Assembly: GCA_964036275.1 (NCBI GenBank)
Contig: OZ038434.1
Coordinates: 25,465,413-25,529,412, forward strand
From: Litoditis marina
Taxonomy: Eukaryota; Nematoda; Chromadorea; Rhabditida; Rhabditidae
Length of the DNA: 64,000 bases
Reading direction: 5' to 3'
Shown: piece after piece, positions 32,451 to 44,007 of the stretch
Layout of the letters: each line of letters starts with the position of its first letter
How positions within the stretch are numbered: the first letter of the stretch is position 1
The notes under the pieces: generated by a model
Seen by the model: only the letters and a program-made list of their open reading frames with translations
Database searches by the model: none
What the model was told of the DNA's origin: nothing
Translations under genes and position numbers: made by a program

Positions 32451-33419
32451 GGGAGAGAGAAGAGAGAGAGAGAGAAAGAGATGAATCTTTGTGAACGATC
32501 ATTTCAGGAGATTGCGTGAGGAAAACGTCCCAGAACCACTATTTCGTCAGAAGTTGATGGAGTTCGAGAGTGAGTAGTATTTAGATGAATATAGATTAAA
32601 ACGTTATCACTAGTTCTCTTTATTCCGAACGAGAATTTAGCAGAGTGCTAATAACTGTTTCGGATTCTCAGATAATCCCTTGCCAATTAGCAAGCGACTT
32701 TTGCAGCTGCCTTGACGAGAGAGAGAGTGCAGGTCATAGTGACGCAGATGTCTCAGACTGTCTGCCGCCTCATTGACCCCCACGCTCTCTCGCGTTTGAT
32801 GTCTCAGACTGTCTGCGCCCTCATTGACCCCCACGCTCTCTTGCGTTTGTAGTTTCCTAATCGGGGAGGATTGGCGTCAATCGTTCGGAGTGCTCTCACA
32901 AAAACCTAGTACTGCTACAAAATTGATTGGTTGCAAAAGTTTGTAAAGTTTGTTTGTGAACGGTTTTCGGAGAGATCAACTTCAGTTTACCAATTCAGCA
33001 AGTCGTCTCGATGTTTTGGTTGGTAACAAGCAGTTAGCGAGTTCGACGTTGGTGACCACCAATTATAGTGGATGCCAAGTTTATAAACTTCTGTCTCTCG
33101 CCGGAATCGAACCTGCGAGCATAAGCTTTGTAGCAGTGCGCTAACCACTACGCTATTAGAGCACTAACCGCAAAGCTTTGGAATCGAAGACATGTGGGCG
33201 TACACAGCGAAAAGTGAGATATAAAGTACCCTCCCGCCTCTCCGTTGACAACGACTATAAGAGAGACAACCAAGTGGGGAGGTTACCAACAGCGGTAGAC
33301 CTTTACCAATCGCCCCAAAATATTGCTTGCTTGATTACAATTCCAATTTTCCAGATAAGCTGGAGAAAAGAGAGGAGGTGGTGAAGCTATACGAGAGCTA
33401 CCTACGCCAAAGATATTGA
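31250..33419 (+). CDS. Secreted small-protein family member J
   Basis: Exons 31250-31329, 32059-32187, 32508-32569 and 33355-33419 give 111 residues. The ATG follows TTCTTCCAG, a likely trans-splice acceptor. The signal peptide is MIHPILLFVVIASALA. The core is VVDQGYLPEDWNVSPETKEE, then EPLFRQKLMEFE, and the tail is REEVVKLYESYLRQRY. It differs from the other intact members by an extra intron splitting the core (phase 2, GTAGGA donor), filled almost entirely with GA repeat. AATAAA lies about 38 bases after the stop. Expressed product likely secreted; function unknown. Confidence 0.88.
31676..31915 (+). repeat. tRNA-like sequence split by a T2 element
   Basis: CCCAGTTGGTGTATTGGTTA (A-box-like) at 31679 and GGCTCGGTTCGAGTCTCAC (B-box-like) near 31886 match the minus-strand tRNA-like sequence at 15895-15982. 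They are interrupted by a foldback at 31701-31862 flanked by GCGCTCAGA/TCTGAGCG. Confidence 0.6.
31701..31862. mobile_element. Foldback element, family T2 (clean copy)
   Basis: GCTCAGACAATTCCCAGCCA to AAATTGGCGCCAATCGTTCT and GAGC. The best-defined copy: 162 bases with inverted ends GCTCAGA/TCTGAGC. In intron 1 of gene J. Confidence 0.8.
32188..32482. repeat. GA repeat filling intron 2 of gene J
   Basis: Impure (GA)n with repeated GAGAGGGGGAGGGAGAGAGG blocks, from the GTAGGA donor almost to the exon 3 acceptor. Confidence 0.9.
32660..32890. mobile_element. Foldback element, family T2, internally duplicated
   Basis: Contains two copies of GTCTCAGACTGTCTG(C)(C)GCC with TCATTGACCCCCACGCTCTC; the unit of about 55 bases is duplicated in tandem within one arm. 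In intron 3 of gene J. Confidence 0.7.
33064..33259 (-). repeat. tRNA-like short element, family T3 (copy 6)
   Basis: Reverse orientation, TATAGTGGATGCC to GACAACGACTATA, with CGCCGGAATCGAACCTGCG inside. In intron 3 of gene J. Confidence 0.75.
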
Positions 33420-34196
33420 ATGATCGTGTTCAATTGTGCATTTCTTGCTGAACAAAAATAAATGGTTTTCTTGTCTTGTTACAATCTTGCGTGTATACTT
33501 TCAATTTTATTCATTTTCAATATACTATTTGCCTGATGTCGAGAAAATGTCCCAAGAATGCCTGTATCATAAATTCAACACTTTATTACGTTAAAGTTAG
33601 CAGAAATGCCATTCTGTTGGAAGGTTGTTGGAGTCGCACTCAAAACCCGATTGAGAACTTTTTATTCAAAATATTCGTCAATTCGTTTCTCAAAAAATGT
33701 GTAATTGAAAACGTGAATTTTTGACAATGTTCAAGTATCAAGCTCTATTCTCCCCAAAACTCGAAATTTCGGACTCGCTCTATTTTCGATTTTTCCGCCC
33801 ATAATACTAATTGTTTAGGTAGTCATGAAAATCAGAGTTTAGAAGTTTGTTTACGTTAAAAACTTTCTCACAAAACATGGGATCTATCTCTCTCTCTCTC
33901 CCTCTCTCTCTCTTCTCTCTCTCCCTCTCTCTCTTCTCTATCTCCCTCTCTCTCTTCTCTCTCTCATAGAACTGAACTCATACCTCAAATTCAAACTACC
34001 AACACTTCAAAATGTGCACTTTTACTAAAACAAAACAACGACAAGCATAACAATTCAAAATGAGATTTGAGGGCAGAGAAATCAATAGTTTCTTAGAACA
34101 AAAAACAGCAAACCGGGTAATCTAGCTAAAATTTGAACATGAAAACATACAAATAAAGCAATTGAAGTCAAATTTTGAGGAAAACTGGAAAAAGAT
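33420..34196. other. Intergenic between convergent gene J and pfd-6
   Basis: Holds the likely gene J polyadenylation signal (AATAAA near 33457) and a (CT)n tract at 33885-33965. No gene supported. Confidence 0.6.
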
Positions 34197-35323
34197 CTAC
34201 TTGGCCTGCTGGAAACTTTGCTGCAACTTCATCAAAGTTGCTTTCTGCGCATTCGTTTTCTCTTGGAAATCAGACAGGTTGTCCTCCACTCGTTTACTGA
34301 AAATAGCAAAGGTAGAAGGCAAACTTCATCTAACCGTGTTTTTCATAACATTACCAGTTTTGGTAACCTTTTTTTCAGGTTAACTCACAGATAAGCGGTA
34401 GATGAACCAGAAACAAATTTCGGTTACCGTTCAAAGTATATTTAAGTCACCTAGAAGGAAACAAGAATGAATTATATTAAACTCCTCTCCCATAATGTAA
34501 AGATAGATTGGTTCAGAACAACAGCCCTCCCCCCGCCGCTCGGCAACCAGAATAAGTCAGTCAAAATTGAAAGTCATTAAAATGAAAGTCATTTAAAAGT
34601 TAAAATCATTAAGTACAGAAACAGTTGAGAATCAGAAATAAAGTTTCGGAAAGTTTTCGTTATTTTTCTTTTTTCTTCAAATCCTGATTAAAAGTGAAGT
34701 AATGACTTTCACTTTTGAATGACTTTCAATTTTGAATGACTTATTCCTAGTACCCCGCCGCTCTCCTAAACTACTACCGATTCATTCATAAAAGTAATCA
34801 CTAATAATGAAAGATGTAAACAATTAACAAACAAACAACAACAATCTCCTTACATTTCTGCCCCAATGTACTCCAGTCTCTTCTCGACATTCGCTTTTGC
34901 TTCCGGCAGATCCTGTCTGACCAGAACCGCTCCGATCAACTTGAAGACCTTCGCATCCTCATCAAGTAGATCAAATTCCTGCAACAAATAATCTATATCA
35001 GAGTGAAAATCGATATTGTATTATCAAAAAATTACACTAGAGATGCTACAAATTAAGGTGGTATGTAAAATTTGCGCTCGGAACTCGAAACTTTTCGAGA
35101 ACCAAAATCTGAATCTTTTATTCTTCGAAAACTCCAAATGTTGAACTCTATATGCAACTCTATAATGAATACCAGACGATTAGATAGATCACTACTTCTG
35201 AATACATTTCACCAAAAACTTTTTAGGTGACCCGATCGAAATGCGGCCCCTCCTTTTGTTAGTTGCGTATTAGTGGCGGCCTCGCTGGCTAATTGCGTAT
35301 TGGTCGCGCCACTTTCCTCTCTA

Positions 35324-35359
<36 letters not shown>

Positions 35360-38300
35360 TCTCTCTCTATTCCTCTTTCTCGCTAATTGCGTACTAGTCG
35401 CGGCACAATGAACAATCAATACGAACCAAGGTCTGACCCACTTTTGTCGCTGTTTCCCTTCTCACAAGTCGACAAAGCGTATTACTTGCGCATCTCTCAA
35501 AAAAACAGAAAACCCAATTAGTAAATGGGCGGAGCTTTTTCTAAACATCACATAAACTAGCTGCATCTCGCTGTCTAGAGCTTTTTACATATCTTTTATA
35601 TCTTGTAAGTGGGTTTATTCTTATATTTAAGTTGATAATTGTTCTCTCTATTTCATGTTGTTCATGCAGTTGGCTCTTTTCCGATATAATGTATGTGTTT
35701 AACGCATTTGGACCGTGAATTAATATTATTATTATTATTATTATTATTATAGAACTGTACACCAATCGTGTAATGTCCTCATCCAAGCCAGCTTCCAACT
35801 ATTCTTCATGTACCTCTATTTCTATCAAAGATGAGCCTTCTTCGTCTCAAACCGGTAGGTTGTGACTGTTTAAAAATAAAATAACATGTTTTTAGATCTA
35901 AATACTTGCAAATAATTGATTTTGCATAAGTTTTCCCAATTTTGGCTGAAAAAAAGCCCATTTACAACTATATGAACAACTTCACACTTTTAGGCAATCG
36001 CTAAACCGAAAAGGGGGAGTGGAACTATTTTTATTAAATAAGCACGATTATGTGGTCCAATCGCAACGCTTCAGTCCTTTAAACAACAATACATTTTTCA
36101 ATTGCAGTTTAAGGGACCAATACGTCAAGATTGGTCCACGTCCTGCTTCGAAATCGATTAACAGAAGTATGCTTTTCAGCAGAAGACGTTTGTTCGGCTC
36201 TTGCTGTATTCCTAACTGCTATTTCTGACAAGCCTTGTTCCCCATCTCGATCTCCTACCAAACCTATTACTCCGGTGGTCCCGGTTACCCAACCAACCGC
36301 TTCTCGGATTTCGGTTACCCAATCTGACCAGCCTCCCACAACATTCAAAGGTAAGCTAACTTTGTAATTTCACGTTTTTCCAGCCCATAAACTAACATTT
36401 CAGAGATCCTGGGATACTTGTCTGCATGCAAAAACGCATTTTTCACAATTTGAACGTTTCTGTCCAAAAAGTGCGATAATTGTTTTTTTTTCTCAAGTAA
36501 AATGATCGCCAGAAAGGCGGGACGCCTCTTTAGCTCCCTGCTACACTAGTAAGTACGGCCACTTATGAAGTTTATCACTGATATTATTATAATTCTTATA
36601 ATTATCATTGATGTTATTAAAGGTGTGCGCTCGTCCTCCATTCAACGCGGAAACACTTGCCTGGTCTACAAATGTAATCTCTCTCAACTGTCCTATTCGT
36701 TTCACTGTCTTCGTAGGAACAAAAACTACGACCTCTACGTTTGCACTAGATGCAAAAACGCCATGAAGCACACCCCTATTCGCGTGAGTTCAACTCTATT
36801 TGCCACTACAAGGTCAAAAATAGGTCGATTCTCCTGATTTCTACGCAAATAAAGCTCGTTTTTGGGTTAAAGAAATAATACTTTTACTAACAAAGTAGCT
36901 ACAGTTGCATCGAGTGTCGATCTCTCCAAACTTTTCAATTCAACACGATTGTGGTAGAGAAAACTGTGTGATCCATAACTTACGGTTACGGAGTACATTT
37001 TAACGTAAGTATTACTGCTGTACGGCTCCTGTTTGTATATTCAGGTTATTGGTGATTTTTTCGTCGAAGACCCTACTAAGTTGGATCACATTTGCACTCC
37101 GATCAGTACGGTGGAAGACTGTGTAAAGCGAATAGGTTACAAGGTACGTTCTTACATTGTCAATGAAATTTTAAGGCTCTTTTTCTTTCAAACAAAGTGT
37201 TGGTGACTCAATCAAGGAATGTTAATTTATGTGAGCGATTCTTCATACCTTCCTCTGTGTTATAACATGCATTTGAAACGCATGTTTCATTTTACTAGCG
37301 GTATACCCATTCATTCCTTCTATTTTCAAAAATTAAATTAGCTTCAAGGTCAATCAATCCCTCAAACAAGACGTGAATCTGCGTCAGGCGCCTGTCAAAG
37401 TTTGGAAAGATGTTCTCACGAAAATCAACGACGACGAAACATTGGGTAAGTTCAAGCTTTTTCGGGAACCGCTTGTAATTGTATGTATACTATTGTAAGT
37501 ACCCAAGTTTCGGTTCTATGAGTTTTGCTTCAGCTGGGCTGGGGGGATAACTGATAACAAATTTCTAAAATATCCACCTATGCGTTGCGACTGTAATATG
37601 TAGTTTCATTTCAGCCTCCGTAAAACGGGAACTGGTCAAAAAATGAATTACATTTTCGCCAAAATCGGATCGGAAAAGTCTTGACGCACAATCATGAATT
37701 TTCACATATTTAAAGAGAAAAACCAGTTCTTTCCTGTAGAATAATAAGTAATAGAACTGTAATTACAAGTTTCGTTTCAGATAACGAGGTATTTTTAATC
37801 ACAAATGCTCATTTTTATTCCCCGATCAACATTATTTCACGGATCTTGGTTACAGATGCGGAAGAACGTGCTCGCGTGGCCGAAGAATGGCGCAGAGGCG
37901 GCGTAAAACGGAAAAGATCCTCCATTTCACGGGCCGTCAACGCAAAACCACAGAGAGTCCCGACAGAATCAAGTACGTGATTTATGAACTTACCTTCAAC
38001 TTACTTAGTTGAACCCCAAGAAGAACCCAGATGTCACCTAGTTTGCGATAACCAAAACCAAACACTAGTACGGTGTGACTATCCTACAAAAGTAACTAGT
38101 TTTCTTAGGTTCGAGTACTTGAAAAATAAGCAAATTTTCTCCATTTTGGCGAAGGGGGGAGCCAATTTGTTTTTGTTATTTGAACTATTTGTACCATTTT
38201 ACAGGAGTATGCCCAACTCCCTCTTCTGGTCTTTCTCCTGATGGTGTTTGCTCAGCTCTTCATTGCATCATCACCGCTACTTCGAGAAATACTTCGCCGT

Positions 38301-41300
38301 GCTCATCTACTACCGAATCAACCAATTCGATTTCGGTTACCCAACCAACCCCTTCGGTTCCGGTTCCGGTTACCGAACCAAATCCTTCGATATCGGTTAC
38401 CCAACCAACCTCTTCGATTCCGGTTACTGAACTAACGCCTTCTCCAGTCTTGGATACCCAAACAGCCCCTTCGCCGGTTTTGGTTAGTGAACCGACCGCC
38501 TCGGTTTCGGCTACCCAACCAACGCCTTCTCCTGTCTCGGCTACCCAATCTCCTACCGTACCAACCCCTTCCCCGGTTTCGATTACCGAACCTACTCCTC
38601 CAGTCTCGGTTAGCCAATCAACCCCTGCTCTGGCCTCGGTCCCCCAACCGCCTCCCTCAACCTTCGAAGGTAATTTAATTTGGTTAACTCATGTTATACA
38701 GTAACTTGGCCTAGTTTCAGCAGAGGGGTTGCGGATCAACATTTCGAGACTGTCTGGTTACCGGTGCATGCTCAACAGAAAAATTTCGATTGTTTTGTTG
38801 GAATTAGTCAAAATAACATGATTTCCGGTTTTTTGAGGAGGGAGTAGAGGGCTCTATTCGTAGAGAGGTACCGGCTACCAAGGTATTAGTCTAGTCTATC
38901 ACACGAGTGTATGATTCATGTTTATTCATCACTTTACTGATAAAGTTTATAATCATTATTATTAAAGGTGTTCGCTCGTCCTCCATACGAAGCAGCGACA
39001 CTTGTCTGGTCTACAAATGTGTCGAAGCTCAATTGTCCTATTCCTTTCATCGAATTCGTAGAAACAAAAACTACGACCTCTACGTTTGCACGCGATGCAA
39101 GAATTCAAAGAAGCACACCCCTATTCAAGTGAGTTTCAAAAACACGTTTCAGATTGCAGATTTTTTCCTGATATGAGCTGATATGTTTTGTAATTTTTAT
39201 CGCTATTTAAACAACTTAACCGAAGTGCGATTACAGCATTAACTATGTGAATTAAAGTTAGTGTACCGCGTGAAATGACTTCAACATTCATCGATACTTT
39301 TCATGTTATTGTATTCAAAATGTTTGTATATTCAGGTTAATGGTGACTTTTTCCTGGAAGACCCTACGAAGTTGGATCACATTTGCAGCCCAATCAGCTC
39401 GGTGGAAGATTGTGTGAAGCGGATCGGTTACAAGGTATGTTCTTGTATTGTCAATTATCTAATTTCAAAGCTCTTTTTATATATTCGTTCCGAAAGTGAT
39501 ACAAGAAAATGAATGGAAATTACTGTGAACGGTTCTTTATCTTTCTTATAACATGCACTTCCACCGATAATCATATCGTACAGTTTCATATTATGAAAAG
39601 CATGCAGCCAAAAATGTTCTCATCAAAAGTATCTTGTGGGTTAGAAAATAAAGTTCAGCGACTCACACGCAATTGAAATGGCAGGTAACGTATTACTAGC
39701 GGTATACATTATGCTTTCTCGAGAATAAGTTGAAAAAATATTTCTTTTTAAGGTCAACCAATCCATCAAACAAGACGTGAATCTGCGTCAGGCGCCTGTC
39801 AAAGTTTGGAAAGATGTTCTCACGAGAATCAACGACGACGAAACATTAGGTAAGTTCTAAGGAGGAAAATGAAATTGTTTGCAGTGAGTGGTGCTTAAAT
39901 TTTCAGTAGAAATAAAAAATGCCGGGTTTGAAGTGTTGACACGTTACTTCTCCTTATTCCAACATTCAACTTTTTCGAATGAAACCGGGTTTTGCTTTCT
40001 CGGAAACTCGACCCCTGTTACTGTTACTCTGATCAAAACAGTTTCTTTTCGATTCCTCACATTCAACGCAGAATTACAGCTACTTGCCAGGTGTTGAACT
40101 TTTGAAGCCAATTTTTTTGCAAACCGCTCGCCTGCAGCTGCTTTTTAGTGAAAAAACAACAAGGAATTTCAGATGCGGAAGAACGTGCTCGGGTGGCGGA
40201 AGAATGGCGCAGAGGCGGCATCAAACGAAAAAGATCCTCCATTTCACGGGCCGTCAACGCGAAAAGACACAGAGAAACTAGTACTGAAGAAAGAGTTCAG
40301 GCACAATCAGGTACCTAATAAGTCTTTAGTTGAATGTTAAGAAGAACCCAGGTATACTCACCCAGTTCGCAGAGTTTTTTTAGTTTAAGTACTTGGAAAA
40401 TAGGGGAAAATAGGGCAACTTTTTCCCATATTGGCAAATATAAAGCCAATCTGTTTCCAACTACATGGGCAATTTCACAGGAGTATGGCCAACTCACCAA
40501 TCTTTATTTCAATTGATGGTGTTTTTCAGCTCCTGCTTGCGTCATCACTGCCACTTCTGGAAATCCTTCTACGAGCTCATCTCATATCGAACCACCCACT
40601 TCGATTCCGGTTACCCAACCAGACCCTTCAATTCCGGTTCCGGTTACCGAACCAGCCATTTCGATTCCGGTTACCGAACCAATTGCACCTCAGGTATTGG
40701 TTACCGAATCAACGCCTTCGCCAGTCACGGTTACTGAACCAACCCTTTCTTCAGTCTTGGATGACCAACCAACTCCTTCGATGTCGGTTACCGACCCGAT
40801 CCCTTCCCCGGTTCCCGAAGAAGTCCATTCTCCGGTTCCGGTTATCGAAACAATCGCTCCTCTGATCTCGCTTACCTCGCCGACACCTTTGATATCGGTT
40901 ACCAAAACTACTACCGAACCGACTCCTTCTCCAGTCCCGGTTACCCAACCCAATCCGCCTCCCTCAACCTTCGAAGGTAATTTAATTTGGTCAACTCACG
41001 TTATACATTACCTTGGCCTAGTTTTAGTAGTGAGGTTGCGGATTTACATTTCGAGACTATATGGTTACCGGTGCATTCTCAATACGAGACTACCCACTGT
41101 TTTATTGGAATCAGTCAAAATATTATGGTTTTCGGTTTTTGAGGAAGGGTAGAGGGATCAATTTCGTAGTTACCGAATATCCAAGTATTAGTCTAGTAAG
41201 TATCACATGAGTGCATGATCCGTGTTTGTGTATCTCTATACTGATAAAGTTTATTATACTATATATATAATCATTATTATTAAAGGTGTTCGCTCGTCCT

Positions 41301-44007
41301 CCATACGAAACAGCGACACTTGTCTGGTCTACAAATGTGTCGAAGCTCAATTGTCCTATTCCTTTCATCGAATTCGTAGAAACAAAAACTACGACCTCTA
41401 CGTTTGCACGCGATGCAAGAATGCAAAGAAGCACACGCCTATTCCAGTGAGTTTCAATTTCGTTTCGATTCGTTTCAATTTCGATTCGTTTCGATTCGAA
41501 TTAAACACGTTTCGGATTGCAGATTTTTTTCCTGATATGAGCTGATATGTTTTGTAATTTTTATCGCTATTTAAACAACTTAACCGGAGTGTGATTACAA
41601 CATAAACTATGTGAATTTAAATTAGTTTACCGCGTGAAATGGCATAAACATGTATCGATATTTTTATGTTATTATATTTAAATGTCTGTATATTCAGGTT
41701 AATGGTGACTTTTTCCTGGAAGACCCTACGAAGTTAGATCACATCTGCACTCCAATCAGTTCGGTGGAAGATTGTGTAAAGCGGATCGGTTACAAGGTCC
41801 TATCTTGCATTCACCAAGTTGCATTGGCCTTTTTTACTGCGTGTGCACTTGAATTTTCCAGCCTAGACATTGCGCCCCTCTCTTTCGCTAATTGCCCTTC
41901 ACACGGTTTGGGCCAGCCTGCCAATGAAAATTCATGACCCCTTTGAGAGCGTTAGTGTTAGAGTGATACAAATGGAAATTGATGTGGAACATGTACCGTA
42001 CTACTAGCGTCTGATCTTTCTACACAGTAGGAGTGTAAACAATTTCCCCTGAAATCCAGTGAGATCGAACTACACAGCGAAATTGAGCCACAAATGCTGC
42101 GAAGCCTGCTCTGCAATGATTGCTTTAAGAAATTTAAGAGTAAAACGTATTCATTTTAAGGTCAACCAATCCATCAAACAAGACGTGAGTTTGCGTCAGG
42201 CGCCAGTCAAAGTTTGGAAAGATGTTCTGACGAAAATCAATGAAGACGAAACATTGGGTAAGTTCTAGAGAGAAGAATTTAAGCATTGTATTCTTTGTAG
42301 CGTAGTTGTGCTTTGAGTCGAGTTGAGTTGGAGTCGAACTTTCCAACTTAACAGTTTCCCAATTGAACTGGTTTTTCGAAAAACGCTTCCATTTTCCCAG
42401 CCATAGGTGCGATACCACGGTTCGCTGATAGGGTGATCCTTTTCTGTCAACTAGGCTAGTGGCCCGTGACTATTTCAAAAATTAGTCATTGCAACATTAC
42501 CAAGTTCAAGATGAAAACTATAACTTTTGTTTTCCAACGGGGGTGAGCTTTAATTTGCATCCATGAACTACACCTTAGTACTCTGATAAAAAAACTTTCG
42601 CTTCAGATTTTGAGGTGTTTTTCATCACATTTTTCACATTTTGGGGTTCATTACGTTCATTTTCCACCCCGATTTTGAACCATTTCACGCAGTTGACTTG
42701 GTATTGTCTAATCCCATTGCTTCTCGGTTAAAGTTCGACAACTACAACTAAACTTTGGTTACTCTATTTCACATAGTTTCGTTCCAGATGCCGAGGAACG
42801 TGCTCGGGTGGCCGAAGAATGGCGCAGAGGCGGCGTCAAACGAAAAAGATCCTCCATTTCACGGGCCGTCAACGCGAAAAGACACAGAGAAACCAGTAAT
42901 GAAGACAAAGTCCTCACGGAACCTAGTACTTAGGTTATGGAATAGATTCGGGTTTCCTTCCTTATCTTCAAGTCTTTAACCTTGATGACCCCTTAGTTAC
43001 ACTGGCTAATGTGCCCTGCTCAATTCGCCATTCGCCTAACCAACCATTTCTCATTTTCACACTATTCGACCTAAAAGTTCGAAGAAGCTATTCTTAACCT
43101 GTTATATTGTTTTCTAAATGTAAACGTAACATGTTCACACCCTTTCATGTACATATTCACAATTATTATTGCTTTCCGGTGCTACATATCTCTACATTGT
43201 GTTGTAGACCTGAATCCCACATTGGTAGTACGTTCATTTTGATCGGTAGCCCAGCATTAGTTCAGTTACTCACGTTTCGCTAGTTTCACAGATTACAGTT
43301 GTTATAAGTGAAATCCCATTTAGTTGGCTGGTTTTACAGATAACAGTTATTTTAAATAAAATCCCATTTAGTTAGCATCGTTTATTGAATCAAGTGTAAC
43401 CTATTGTATTCAATAGTAGTTACGTTTATGTTATGCTATGCCAATATACGAGTAAAACAGCTTTTAATGGAATGTGTTTCCATACAGACCGAGGTAACCA
43501 TTTTGGTTACTTCATTCATCAAGACAACCAACCGTTTTCACAAGATTGTTCTCAGTCAGCTGACTCTCCAATTGTTGGCGGTTATTGATGTACTTTTCAC
43601 GATCTGAAAAGACATGAAATTACTTGAAACGCACAATTACACCAAAACTGGCCAACATAATTTGTAGCCGGCTTGCAACATTACATAACCCAACGGATGT
43701 ACAAGATCAGTCATAGTAACACTCAAATAGTTGTTGCCATATACTTTACTTTTCTCGTGTTTAACTTTTGACAGAGTGAATGAACGAAAAATAAATTGAA
43801 TGGCTCACCGATGTTCATGTAGAGCAACCAACTATTGACTTATGTACATGAAATCCTGTTCAATGACAAATTCTCTTAAAAAACAAAATACGACCTGAAC
43901 ATCTCAAAAAAATCAATAACTGTAAAATCAATAAACTTACCCTTCTCGAGCTGCTTGTATTTGTTGAGCTCTTCCTCGAACATTGCCTTGAATGCTGCGT
44001 CTGCCAT
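34197..44007 (-). CDS. pfd-6: Prefoldin subunit 6
   Basis: Exons 44007-43941, 43603-43533, 34978-34854 and 34296-34197 join in frame to 120 residues, close to the usual size of about 125. Prefoldin 6 is a beta-type subunit of the hexameric cytosolic chaperone that hands unfolded actin and tubulin to CCT. The sequence shows two coiled-coil helices, FEEELNKYKQLEKDREKY at the N-terminus and EYIGAEIKRVEDNLSDFQEK near the C-terminus, flanking the family hairpin segment VFKLIGAVLVRQDLPEAKAN. This matches the known pattern of KLIGPVLV-x-QD in prefoldin 6. The second intron is 8.55 kb and contains a complete gene on the opposite strand. The gene lies about 1 kb downstream of com-1 on the same strand. 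Confidence 0.93.
34325..34440. repeat. GGTAACC element remnant, family T6
   Basis: Partial: CCAGTTTTGGTAACCTTTTT and CAAATTTCGGTTACCGTTC. In the last intron of pfd-6. Confidence 0.5.
35773..42933 (+). CDS. Triplicated Cys/His zinc-finger protein (FLYWCH-like), nested in pfd-6
   Basis: Sixteen exons keep one frame for 878 residues: 35773-35854, 36180-36350, 36623-36783, 37045-37143, 37349-37445, 37856-37972, 38205-38669, 38968-39128, 39336-39434, 39753-39849, 40173-40310, 40530-40976, 41286-41446, 41698-41796, 42161-42257 and 42788-42933. Exon 1 gives a short Ser-rich leader with a SUMO-type site (I-K-D-E, Lys19). Three five-exon modules follow. Each has a P/T/S/V-rich linker (residues 28-84, 243-397, 563-711), then a finger (about 85-171, 398-484, 712-798: CLVYKC, YDLYVCTRCK, KHTPI, DPTKLDHIC), a VKVWKDVL segment and a basic KRKRSSISRAVNAK tail, probably nuclear. 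The C-x2-C..H..H-x-C layout resembles FLYWCH fingers but lacks the Trp, so the family call is tentative. Likely DNA- or RNA-binding. It could be three fused paralogues. No stop or polyadenylation signal separates the modules. Confidence 0.85.
36036..36149. mobile_element. Foldback element, family T4 (copy 4)
   Basis: AGCACGATTATGTGGTCCAA to TTGGTCCACGTCCTGCTT, ending about 30 bases before exon 2 of the zinc-finger gene. Confidence 0.75.

Noticed and set aside
38180..38704. Additional plus- and minus-strand frames over the linker exons at 38.2-38.7 and 40.4-41.0 kb
   Set aside because: The TCGGTTACCCAACCAAC repeat is open in several frames; only the V-T-Q-P frame keeps the exon phases of the gene.
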